Assembly: GCA_028284485.1 (NCBI GenBank)
Contig: JANQRQ010000174.1
Location: 1 to 54,239, forward strand
Direction of reading: 5' to 3'
DNA: 54,239 bases
Origin: Planctomycetaceae bacterium
GTDB lineage: Bacteria; Planctomycetota; Planctomycetia; Planctomycetales; Planctomycetaceae
Shown: positions 1 to 7,841 of the stretch, piece by piece
How positions within the stretch are numbered: the first letter of the stretch is position 1
How the letters are laid out: every line of letters begins with the position of its first letter
The notes under the pieces: generated by a model
Told to the model about the DNA's origin: nothing
Database searches by the model: none
Seen by the model: the letters and a program-made list of their open reading frames with translations, nothing else
Translations under genes and position numbers: made by a program

Positions 1-252
1 CACTTCGAAAGCCCCACAAAACAGATGTTCCCGATACAACCGCCTATAACGTAGCCCGTACCAAATCAAACCACAACGAGATAAAGCAGTGACGATTGCA
101 GTGTGATGGGCGGCTATTCGAATGGAATGGTTCAAACTCTGACGTCACGTCGTTACATTGGATTGCAGGCGGTCAGCATTCTCCCGAGTCGCTCGCGCCG
201 CCAAGATTGACATCTCACGAGGGGCAACTGTTCCTAAAGGAAGGCAGACGAC

Positions 253-1293
253 ATGCTTAGACAACATGCGAGAGCCGTTTGGCTGATATTGGTCCTGGCC
301 GTCTCAACATCTGAACTCTCAGCCCAGCCACCCCACAGTTATCCGACGATTGGCGAAGTTGTGCGTTTGGACGACGAGATCAATTCGTTGATCCCCCGCG
401 ATGCGAAAATTGAAGTCCTCGCCAGCGGCTTTGAATGGACGGAAGGGCCGGTTTGGGTCAATGACAGCGCGAATTCGAATGGCGGTTTCTTACTCTTTTC
501 CGATATCCCGAGAAATTCCGTTTTCAAATGGCACGATGGAGCAATCAGCTTGTTCTTGAAACCTTCAGGATACACCGGCGTTGCCGATTACGGTCGCGAA
601 CCAGGCTGCAATGGATTGCTGTTGGATGCACAAGGCCGACTCGTTTCGTGCGAGCATGGTGATCGTCGCGTTTCCGTGCTGACATCCGGTGGCGGAAAGA
701 AGACCCTGGTCGACAATTACCGAGGGAAGCGATTGAACAGTCCCAACGACGCGGTTTATAAATCCAATGGCGATCTGTATTTCACTGATCCGCCGTATGG
801 ACTTCCCAATCGCTGGGACGATCCGCTGCGCGAACTCGATTTTTGTGGCGTATATCGTTTGGCAGCAAACGGAGAACTTACGCTATTGACCGATGAGATG
901 ACGCGGCCCAACGGGATTGGCTTCTCACCCGACGAGAAAACTCTTTACGTGGCGCAATCGGATCCCACGGCTGCTATCTGGAAGGCATTTCCGGTGAAGG
1001 GAGATGGCACGTTGGGGGAATCGCGGATTCTTTATGACGCCACTTCTTCGGCCGGCAAGTTGCCTGGTTTGCCAGACGGCATGGCGGTTGCCGCCAGCGG
1101 ACATCTCTTCGCGACAGGTCCAGGCGGCGTCCATGTTTTCACTCCCGAAGGAAAGCTTCTGGGAAGACTCTCGACTGGAGAGCGAACGGCCAACTGCACC
1201 TTCGGAGACGACGGCCAAACGTTGTACATGGCAGCCGACATGTATTTATGCCGCATTCGCACCAACGCGACAGGAATCGGCTGGGAGAATTGA
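253..1293 (+). CDS. Secreted SMP-30/gluconolactonase-type beta-propeller
   Basis: A 346-residue protein with a Sec signal peptide (about residues 1-25, ending LSAQ). The mature part reads as an SMP-30/gluconolaconase/LRE propeller: an early EGPVW motif near residue 64, a SPNDAV motif near 165, DPPYG near 180 and RPNGIGFSPDEK near 220 supply the acidic and asparagine residues that bind the catalytic divalent metal in this family. Family members hydrolyse sugar lactones or similar esters; the substrate here cannot be told. The ATG at 253 has a good ribosome site (AAGGAAGG just upstream). The gene is followed at 65 bases by a cyclase-family gene on the same strand, so the two are probably co-transcribed. 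Length is normal for exported planctomycete members. Confidence 0.88.
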   Translation: MLRQHARAVWLILVLAVSTSELSAQPPHSYPTIGEVVRLDDEINSLIPRDAKIEVLASGFEWTEGPVWVNDSANSNGGFLLFSDIPRNSVFKWHDGAISLFLKPSGYTGVADYGREPGCNGLLLDAQGRLVSCEHGDRRVSVLTSGGGKKTLVDNYRGKRLNSPNDAVYKSNGDLYFTDPPYGLPNRWDDPLRELDFCGVYRLAANGELTLLTDEMTRPNGIGFSPDEKTLYVAQSDPTAAIWKAFPVKGDGTLGESRILYDATSSAGKLPGLPDGMAVAASGHLFATGPGGVHVFTPEGKLLGRLSTGERTANCTFGDDGQTLYMAADMYLCRIRTNATGIGWEN

Positions 1294-1357
1294 ACACCGG
1301 TTTGTGAATTCTTTCGGATCGTCTGCCGATCGCAGAAGCAATGAGAAGGTCATCGCC

Positions 1358-2197
1358 ATGCTCCACTCCCATCGTCTGCAATGGATGCCGGTCTTTTGTT
1401 TTGCGATCATGGCCGCGCGAACCAGTCTCGGCCTCGGGCAGGACGCCCCTGTTGATCAGGCAGCATCGGTAAGTCCGTTTGAAAGCAGCGCGTTCCGTTA
1501 TGTCGATCTTTGTTATCCACTGAACGATCGCAATGCGTTCTGGCCGGGGGAAGGCTACCAGCCATTCGAACTGAAGACGATTGCTACGCTGGAAAAAGAC
1601 GGCGTCCTTTCCAAAACGATTTCCATGCCGGAACATTTGGGGACGCACCTCGATGCTCCGAACCATTTCGAGCCAAATCAGCCTTCCGTTGCCGAACTCA
1701 CCCCGGACCAGTTATTCGGACCGGGCGTGGTGATCGACATGGCACCGCAGGTGGAATTAGATGCCGACTATCAACTCTCGCTAGCCGACGTCCAAGCATG
1801 GGAAAAAGAACACGGACAAATTCCGAATCGCGGTATTGTTCTGCTTCATACTGGCTGGGGGCGGTTTTGGAACAACTACGATCGCTACAAGAATCAGGAT
1901 GTCCTCGGCAAACTGCATTTTCCCGGTTACTCGGCAGCAGCGGCGAAGTTTCTCGTTGAGCAGCGCGACGTCCGTGGCGTGGGGATCGATACCTTGAGCA
2001 TCGATCACGGGACGTCTGCTGATTTTGCAGTCCACCACATTGTGAACGGAGCAGGGCGGTTCGGCCTCGAAAACGTCGCCAATCTCGACAAACTGCCGGC
2101 GCGAGGTTTCTCGCTCATCGTAGCGCCGATCAAAGTCGACGAGGGAACGGGTGGACCAACGCGCATCTATGCGCTCATGCCGAAAGGTGAAAAGTAA
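1358..2197 (+). CDS. Exported cyclase / kynurenine-formamidase-like hydrolase
   Basis: The open frame extends upstream to 1004, overlapping the lactonase gene, but the ATG at 1358 gives a 279-residue protein with a plausible export signal, so I choose it. The metal-binding signature of the cyclase family (HxGTHxDxPxHF) is present as HLGTHLDAPNHF, about residues 93-104, and a second conserved part reads GIDTLSIDHG (about 209-218). Members hydrolyse amides or lactones with bound Zn or Mn; formylkynurenine is one known substrate, but this branch is broad. The protein lies 65 bases after the SMP-30-like gene and is probably in one unit with it. The exact substrate is unknown. Confidence 0.85.
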   Translation: MLHSHRLQWMPVFCFAIMAARTSLGLGQDAPVDQAASVSPFESSAFRYVDLCYPLNDRNAFWPGEGYQPFELKTIATLEKDGVLSKTISMPEHLGTHLDAPNHFEPNQPSVAELTPDQLFGPGVVIDMAPQVELDADYQLSLADVQAWEKEHGQIPNRGIVLLHTGWGRFWNNYDRYKNQDVLGKLHFPGYSAAAAKFLVEQRDVRGVGIDTLSIDHGTSADFAVHHIVNGAGRFGLENVANLDKLPARGFSLIVAPIKVDEGTGGPTRIYALMPKGEK

Positions 2198-2296
2198 ACT
2201 CCGATATTCGGCGGTGGCGCAAACATGAGACGGAGCAGGTAAGCAAAGTCATCGTGCGTCAGTCCCGCACACGCTTGGAGCGATCCCGCGCGATTT

Positions 2297-2324
2297 CGTC
2301 ATTCCCGCGTAGGCGGGAATCCAT
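2297..2324 (+). repeat. REP-like palindromic repeat, copy 1
   Basis: Core ATTCCCGC-GTAG-GCGGGAAT at 2301-2320 is an 8-bp perfect stem with a 4-base loop, flanked by CGTC and CCA. The same unit, inverted, occurs at 2597-2624. Such ATTCCCGC..GCGGGAAT palindromes are widespread bacterial intergenic repeats. Confidence 0.75.
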
Positions 2325-2596
2325 GATAGCAAAACTGGTTTCAACACCGGCATAAGCCTCAATCGCGGGTGTTCAAGTTGCAGCCGTGAGACTGAGGTAA
2401 CCCGACGCGTCAGCGAGGGCGAAGCCGTATTCGGAGACCTTATCCGCATTTGCGTTGAAGTCTCGAATTCGCTGTTGGGATCTCAAGGAACCATTCGTTT
2501 GCAGTTCAGCAAACATGCTAATCCAAGGAACGCAAGCGAACCGACACCGAGTTTGTATGGCAGGCAATGATAGGAATCCTATCAACCACGAAAAAT

Positions 2597-2624
2597 TGGA
2601 TTCCCGCCTACGCGGGAATGACAA
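2597..2624 (-). repeat. REP-like palindromic repeat, copy 2 (inverted)
   Basis: Core ATTCCCGC-CTAC-GCGGGAAT at 2600-2619 is the reverse complement of the copy at 2301-2320, and the flanks (GG before, GAC after) match too. The two copies face each other about 280 bases apart, an arrangement seen in REP pairs and REPINs. Confidence 0.75.
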
Positions 2625-2677
2625 TCTTGGACACTTCTGCCCAATTGACCGATCGGCAATAGGTTTTGGCTCCGATG

Positions 2678-3586
2678 CTACTCGCCCTTCAAATGTTTAT
2701 CGAAGAAGGCGAACATCGCTTCGTTGGCTTGCTCGCTGGCTTCGCCGCGAAATCCGTGTCCCTGTCCTTCCAACAGCATCAGCGTATGCTCGACGCCCTT
2801 TTCCTTTGCCTGCCTGTCGAGAATTTGGGCTTGGGAAGGAGGCACCAAGGTGTCTTGGGCACCGTGGATGGTCAAGATCGGCGGGTCGTCATCTGAGAGA
2901 TGTGTGACCGGGCTCGATTTGCGATACGCTTTTTGAAGTTCCTCGGGCTTGCCGCCGAGGAATGATTCCACGATGGGGCCTGCCCCACCGTTGGACCGCG
3001 CGAGCCGGATCATTTGAGTCGGTCCAAAATAGTTCACGACCGCCTGCACGCGGCTGGAGACATCGGAGTGGCCGCCAGTTCCTTCCAGGCCGGCTTTTTC
3101 GTCGGCCAATCCGATCAACAGGCTGAGATGTCCGCCAGCGGATCCACCGGTAACTCCGATGCGATCCGGATCGATTTTGTATCTTTCGGCATTGGCACGG
3201 ACCCAGCGTACTGCACACTTCGTGTCGTGGATGGCTGCGGGAAACGGATTCGTGGCTTTACCGTTGTCGTCCGGTTCAGTCAATCGGTACGTGACTGTCA
3301 CCGCAACGTAGCCTCGTTCGGCCGCTGCGCGGACCAGTTTGTGGTAGCCCTGCCGAGCGCCGCCTCGCCAGCCCCCTCCATGAACAAAAACGATGGCCGG
3401 AAACGGTCCGTTCCCATCGGCTGGCCGCGCCAAGTCGAGTTGAAGATCGCGCTCGCCACCTTTGCCGTAGGTGATTTCTTCTTCAAGGATAATGTCACCG
3501 GCATTCAACGGCTGAGAAACCAAGGCGGCATAACTTAGCACGACAAATGTGGCAACGCTCGCCAACGAAATGGACCGACGTAACAT
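2678..3586 (-). CDS. Exported alpha/beta-hydrolase (esterase/lipase)
   Basis: A 302-residue alpha/beta-hydrolase with an N-terminal signal peptide (about residues 1-29). HGGGWRGG near residue 70 is the oxyanion-hole motif, GGSAGGH near 147 is the nucleophile elbow with the catalytic Ser, HGAQDTLVPP near 241 carries the acid, and GQGHGF near 275 carries the catalytic His. This fits the acetyl-esterase/BD-FAE-like group often used on acylated polysaccharides. The gene stands alone on the minus strand; its likely promoter lies at 3587-3714. The substrate is not predictable from sequence. Confidence 0.87.
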   Translation of the reverse strand: MLRRSISLASVATFVVLSYAALVSQPLNAGDIILEEEITYGKGGERDLQLDLARPADGNGPFPAIVFVHGGGWRGGARQGYHKLVRAAAERGYVAVTVTYRLTEPDDNGKATNPFPAAIHDTKCAVRWVRANAERYKIDPDRIGVTGGSAGGHLSLLIGLADEKAGLEGTGGHSDVSSRVQAVVNYFGPTQMIRLARSNGGAGPIVESFLGGKPEELQKAYRKSSPVTHLSDDDPPILTIHGAQDTLVPPSQAQILDRQAKEKGVEHTLMLLEGQGHGFRGEASEQANEAMFAFFDKHLKGE

Positions 3587-3714
3587 GGCAACGGCTCCCC
3601 AAGAACTTGATTGAAAACAGATAATTCAGAGCGTACCGCTAATCGCAATGGGAGACAATAACCAGTTTCTCCAAACCGCCGATCGACCACAGCGTTGGCC
3701 CACCTCGACGTATG

Positions 3715-4683
3715 TCATCCGATCGCTTTGTGAACGGCGGCCTTCATTTTTTCTAATCCCATGCTCGCGACCTGCAAGGGATCTTGTGTCCAATAGTCTC
3801 GGTTAAACAACTCGAGTGAAAGCACACATTGACCGCCGTGGCTGTGCAATGTTTGTAGAATCTCGTCGAGCGGTGCCACGCCGTCGCCGGGATAGACGCG
3901 GTCCTTGTCGCCGATCGATTCCCGCGGTGGCTCGGCGGGATAATCATTCATATGAAAGACTTGAACCGCATCGGCGCTGAGTAGTTGCAGTCCTGCGAAG
4001 TCGGAACCTCCCTTGTAAAGGTGGTAAACGTCGGGCAGCAGGCACGCCTGTGGATGACCGCTTTCGATGGCGACGTAGACCGACTCGCCCAGTCGAGACA
4101 AGGATTGTGAAAACCCCCACACCTCGAGTTGGGGGACGACATTCATCTCTTCGCCCAGCTGTAAGAGTTGGCGATAGCGCTGTGCGGCAGCGTCCAAATC
4201 GAGGTCACTTTGTTTTGTAGCACCGGTTGGCGGTGCTGCGAGTCGTTTGCCTCCGATTTGACGCAACCGGTCCATATCCCGCTTGGCTTGCTCCAATCCT
4301 TGGGCGCGTTTCTCATCGTCGTCGACAATCCACTGGGCAAACCCGATCGCGCTTTCGACCGTCATACCCAGGTCGGCGATTCGCTTTCCCAAGTCTGCTA
4401 ATGATTGTTTCTGCTTCTCGTAATCTTCCAGCCCACGAATCCAAGGTTCGACGGAGTCATAACCGGCCTCCGCGGCAATTTCGACCTCGCGGACAATTCC
4501 CAACTCCTGACCGCGAATTGTGCTGGTGTTCAGGCAATAGAGAAACGGTCTTTCCGATTTCCCATGATCTTCTTGTGCGGCAACCTTGCCGGCCGCGGAA
4601 ACAGAGAGTCCGGCTCCGGTCGCGACACCCGCTGTTGCCAACCATTCACGCCTTGTTAAGGAACCGCGAGACGTACCAGACAT
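3715..4683 (-). CDS. Tat-exported sugar-phosphate isomerase/epimerase-like TIM barrel
   Basis: The open frame reaches back to 4896, but the ATG at 4683 begins a clear twin-arginine signal (SLTRREWLATAGVA) and has a GGTGGAG ribosome site, so the protein is 322 residues. The remainder reads as an xylose-isomerase-like TIM barrel (AP endonuclease 2 family): VEPWIRG near 71, a metal-ligand-type PQLEVWG segment near 180, LPDVYHLYKGG near 214, FHMND near 240 and LSLELFNRDYW near 288. Known relatives are isomerases or epimerases of sugars and inositols. Tat export suggests a cofactor-bound or pre-folded enzyme in the periplasm. The substrate is unknown. Confidence 0.85.
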   Translation of the reverse strand: MSGTSRGSLTRREWLATAGVATGAGLSVSAAGKVAAQEDHGKSERPFLYCLNTSTIRGQELGIVREVEIAAEAGYDSVEPWIRGLEDYEKQKQSLADLGKRIADLGMTVESAIGFAQWIVDDDEKRAQGLEQAKRDMDRLRQIGGKRLAAPPTGATKQSDLDLDAAAQRYRQLLQLGEEMNVVPQLEVWGFSQSLSRLGESVYVAIESGHPQACLLPDVYHLYKGGSDFAGLQLLSADAVQVFHMNDYPAEPPRESIGDKDRVYPGDGVAPLDEILQTLHSHGGQCVLSLELFNRDYWTQDPLQVASMGLEKMKAAVHKAIG

Positions 4684-4852
4684 AAATTCAATCTCCACCG
4701 AGTACAAAATCTTTGGGTACTCGATGATGACCGAGCAGCGCAGACAGGTCAAGCGGCGCATCGGTTCGCGAGATGGATGCTTGTGGTGCCGACCCCAACG
4801 GTGACTGTAGCTCGCGCTCCAACTCAAATGTTTGAAAATCGATCTGGGGTGG

Positions 4853-4888
4853 CCGGGGCTGGACCGAGCGAAGCGAAGGAAGCCCCGG
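4853..4888. repeat. CCGGGGCT...AGCCCCGG hairpin element
   Basis: CCGGGGCT at 4853-4860 pairs perfectly with AGCCCCGG at 4881-4888 around a 20-base loop rich in GAAGCGAAGG. It lies in the 271-base gap between two minus-strand genes (4684-4954). The form resembles short GC-rich intergenic repeats of planctomycetes, and it could also act as a terminator-like stem for the gene ending at 4955. Only one copy is in this window. Confidence 0.5.
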
Positions 4889-4954
4889 GGTCTCACTTGA
4901 GGTCTGCGAGTGGTGATCGAAATTTATGCTGTGTCGCAGCACGCGTCCGATAGC

Positions 4955-6139
4955 TTACGGCACCATTTCGACGGTGACGCCGGCGTCTTGAAACGCCTGC
5001 GATGCTTGTCGCGTCACGTCACCGCTGACGAGAAGTTTCTGGCTGGTAGCTGTCGAGTCGGCCTGACATAAGGAGACCACTTGCTGCACCGCCGGATCGA
5101 ACTGTACTAAGTCCGAGACCCAGATCATCGTTTTGGACTTCTCGCGATCGGTGGCAGTAATGGGATTTGTGGCGACGATTCGCTCCAAGGGATGTTGACG
5201 ATGTTGTTCGGCCAGCAATTGCATCGCACGGATCCTGTCGAGTCCTTCGACTTCCGACTTGGCAGCGGCGGCACCCTCGACAAGCGTCGGCAGATTCTCG
5301 ATTCCGGAAAGTTCGCGTAGTTCGCGGACGATTTGCAGTTTGCGCAAACTCGTGTAGGCATCATTTCGCAAAAACCGGCTGCGGACCTCGGGCCCGACAT
5401 TGTAATCTGCCAGTTCCAAGTCGATCGAAGTGTTGATTTCATGCGGTTGTTTGGCAACCACGGTTTCCTTCAAGTCGACTGTAGCGGGGACGAGCCCCAA
5501 ACCGGGTAATGCCACGCTCAGCCCAACTTTGCCGGCCAGTTGTCCCAGCCCTTTGCGTAATGCCAGTTGGTCCAGCAATGGTTTGAGAATGGGATTGGTG
5601 GTTTCAGGATCGCAGCCGACGTTGACGGCGATTCGCCGCCGAGTTTCGCTACCGGCCCGACGATCGGCCGGATCGATTTGTCCGGTGATCAGTTTTCCGA
5701 TCCCGATCGGTACTCGCAATAGCGACCCGGCCGGATCAGTGATTAACAATCGCGCGCCTTCGGGTGTCCGATGGAGAGTTTCGACGAGTCCCTGCACGAT
5801 CTGTGGATCGCCGCTCAGTTCACGAGCCTTTCGAATGGCGTGCATTTCGCGGATGCGCACAGTGAGGAGATTCACACCGGTGACTTCCAAGTCACCCCAA
5901 TCGGTGTGCATCAAGAATGTGTAGTGGCGACCGTTCAACTCGACGGCATCGTCGATTTCGTAATGCGGTCCGACGAGAACTTCTTTGCGCAAGATATCGG
6001 CAGCTTGGAATCGAGCCAGCGCAGTTGCGGGGGCATTATCGAATTGTGGCTCGGCACAATAGACGCTGTTCGGAAGCCCCGCGTGTGAAAGCCATAGGCA
6101 AAGAATTGCCGGGATGATGATGCGGTGCGGTCGATCCAT
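4955..6139 (-). CDS. Exported hypothetical protein, 394 aa
   Basis: The frame is open to 6262, but the ATG at 6139 starts a normal signal peptide (about residues 1-28, ending VYCAEP) and is the better start. The mature protein has no motif I recognise. It contains a strand-rich opening part with the HYTFLMHTDWGDLEV segment near residue 70, a helical part with REMHAIRKARELSG, and a Gly/Leu-rich segment around 200-225 that could insert in or lie on a membrane. No catalytic signature or cysteine pattern stands out. It is separated from the TIM-barrel gene by 271 bases. Function unknown. Confidence 0.75.
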   Translation of the reverse strand: MDRPHRIIIPAILCLWLSHAGLPNSVYCAEPQFDNAPATALARFQAADILRKEVLVGPHYEIDDAVELNGRHYTFLMHTDWGDLEVTGVNLLTVRIREMHAIRKARELSGDPQIVQGLVETLHRTPEGARLLITDPAGSLLRVPIGIGKLITGQIDPADRRAGSETRRRIAVNVGCDPETTNPILKPLLDQLALRKGLGQLAGKVGLSVALPGLGLVPATVDLKETVVAKQPHEINTSIDLELADYNVGPEVRSRFLRNDAYTSLRKLQIVRELRELSGIENLPTLVEGAAAAKSEVEGLDRIRAMQLLAEQHRQHPLERIVATNPITATDREKSKTMIWVSDLVQFDPAVQQVVSLCQADSTATSQKLLVSGDVTRQASQAFQDAGVTVEMVP

Positions 6140-6387
6140 CGACGGAACTCCTGAGTGTGATCTATTCCGGCGGAAACAACTGGGTCCACGCCGATTCGGG
6201 GCGGAATCGTAGCCGCGATCGTCGCTTTGACGCAAGGCGAGATCACCTGCCCCGTATGTCACCGATCGACTAACGAATATTCCAATGGAAGCAAATGGAG
6301 TCGTCTTTGAGATCTAGACGGAACCTATGTGGCCATTCGAGTGTCATCGCAACAGGCCTGGAAATCCTTCAGACAGGATATTTCGCG

Positions 6388-7038
6388 ATGGTACGTGTCA
6401 AACTTGCATACCCAAAGATTCCCGGCAGTGCGCAGTCGCCTGACGGCCAGTGCGTGGCCTTCGAAAAGTATGACGGTACGAATCTGCATTGGGTCTGGGA
6501 GCGTGAACTGGGATGGTTTGCGTTTGGAATGCGGCGTAACCGCTATGACCTGGATGAAGTCGGAATTGCCGATTTTCATGCTCATCACGAGGGGCTTCCC
6601 GACGCTGTCGAGATATTCCAGCGTGACTTGGCAGCGCCGTTGGAAGCGATCTTTCGCGAGAATCCGAGATACGACTTCTCAGAAATCACTGCCTTCACCG
6701 AGTACTTTGGCACGAACTCGTTTGCAGGCCTGCATAAATCGTACGATTGTAAACAACTTGTGCTGTTCGATGTCGAAACGGGCGACGGGCTGATCGGTCC
6801 GGAACAGTTTCTTGCCGACTTTGGCGAGTTGCCGATCGCGCGCGTCGTCTACCGCGGTCGACTGACGGGAAGATTTACGCAGGACGTGCGCGACGGAAGA
6901 TACAATGTTGACGAAGGTGTTGTTTGCAAAGGCGGAGCCGGCGGCAATGACTTGTGGATGATCAAAATCAAAACAAATTCGTACATGGAACGATTGAAAC
7001 AGGCGTTCGTGGACGATTGGGAAGCGTACTGGGAGTAG
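6388..7038 (+). CDS. RNA ligase-like covalent nucleotidyltransferase
   Basis: The frame opens at 6295, but the ATG at 6388 starts where homology-like sequence begins and gives 216 residues. Motifs of the ATP-dependent ligase/capping superfamily appear in order: motif I K27-Y-D-G-T-N (nucleotidyl Lys), a motif III-like TEYFGTN at 104-110, motif IV DEGVVCKG at 175-182 and motif V KIKT at 193-196. This fits the compact adenylyltransferase domain of Rnl2-type RNA ligases, which seal RNA ends through an adenylated lysine. The C-terminal domain of larger ligases is absent. An unknown gene follows after an inverted-repeat element. An RNA-repair role is an inference; the fold assignment is firmer than the substrate. 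Confidence 0.8.
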   Translation: MVRVKLAYPKIPGSAQSPDGQCVAFEKYDGTNLHWVWERELGWFAFGMRRNRYDLDEVGIADFHAHHEGLPDAVEIFQRDLAAPLEAIFRENPRYDFSEITAFTEYFGTNSFAGLHKSYDCKQLVLFDVETGDGLIGPEQFLADFGELPIARVVYRGRLTGRFTQDVRDGRYNVDEGVVCKGGAGGNDLWMIKIKTNSYMERLKQAFVDDWEAYWE

Positions 7039-7081
7039 GTTCAAAGCGGTTGGGAACCAAAAGAACCAAAAAGAAGAACCA

Positions 7082-7163
7082 AAAAGGGGACATTCTACTT
7101 TTCCCGCCTCCGATATTGGCAACCTTGTGATAGGCGCACTCGAAAAGTTGAATGTCCCCTTTT
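7082..7163. repeat. 82-bp inverted-repeat element (REPIN/MITE-like)
   Basis: The arms are 7082-7102 and 7143-7163. Each is 21 bases, and the right arm is the reverse complement of the left with one mismatch (20 of 21). Both carry the core AAAAGGGGACATTC. The 40 bases between hold no gene. Just upstream, GAACCAAA occurs three times in tandem at about 7054-7082. Ends of this AAAAGGGGACATTC kind accompany REP-associated (Y1-type) transposase genes in other bacteria, but no transposase is in the window. Confidence 0.7.
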
Positions 7164-7185
7164 CCAGTCATGGAATGGCGGTGTG

Positions 7186-7764
7186 ATGAGTCACGAAAAG
7201 AAGATTCTGGAAGCTGATATCGTCGAGCGCCTCGAAGCCGACTTTGGCCAAGACGAGTATCACGCCGCGCTAAAGTTGCTACGAGACAGCGGCTATACAG
7301 GCCGGATTGCGCGATGCATCGTTGTTGCAGCGGCCGGGTCGCTCGACGCTTTACAGAAGCAGATCCGATTGGCAGGGATCGACTACCGCGACGTCATTCT
7401 CGCGGGGGAGTATAACGCAGAAATGCAGCACATTCGCGACTTGCGTGCCTCTTTTCTGATTGATAGTCCACTCGATTCATGGGTCGGCGAGGTGGCGGCC
7501 GCTTTGGATGCAATTGGATGGCGACTTGTTTCGCTGGAGTCGCGAAAAGCGACCGTCGGCCCCTACGAATACACAGCCGACTTTGGGGAGGGGACGGCTA
7601 CTTTCGTGTCGGGCACTGATGTCATGACGATTCGAAAGGAGAATCGCCAATGGCAGGTTATCGACGGTGGCGGCGAGTTACACCGCAACGGTTTCGATGA
7701 AGTGTACGACTTCGAATCCGAATTCCGAGATCGACTCGCCAGAATGCTACGCGGTAAGAACTGA
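7186..7764 (+). CDS. Hypothetical protein, 192 aa
   Basis: I do not recognise this soluble protein. ATG at 7186 follows directly on a possible GTG at 7183; neither has a strong ribosome site. It appears to have two parts: an acidic helical N-terminal half (to about residue 95, including DYRDVILAGEY) and a mixed C-terminal half with a strand-like GPYEYTADFGEGTATFV segment. No signal peptide or membrane segment. It follows the RNA-ligase-like gene by 147 bases, most of them a repeat element, so co-transcription is possible but not shown. Confidence 0.7.
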   Translation: MSHEKKILEADIVERLEADFGQDEYHAALKLLRDSGYTGRIARCIVVAAAGSLDALQKQIRLAGIDYRDVILAGEYNAEMQHIRDLRASFLIDSPLDSWVGEVAAALDAIGWRLVSLESRKATVGPYEYTADFGEGTATFVSGTDVMTIRKENRQWQVIDGGGELHRNGFDEVYDFESEFRDRLARMLRGKN

Positions 7765-7841
7765 CTTCAAACAGCAGCAGGCCAGTGCCAAATGGATTGC
7801 GTTTCTTTGAATGCGCGCCGCTATTGGTTGAGACAACTGAC

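Larger units (their letters stand above)
2198..2677. other. Intergenic region with two inverted REP-like units
   Basis: About 480 bases between convergent genes (cyclase on plus, esterase on minus). I see no credible gene. It holds two copies of a small palindromic repeat in opposite orientation, listed separately. The rest has no recognised signal. Confidence 0.7.
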
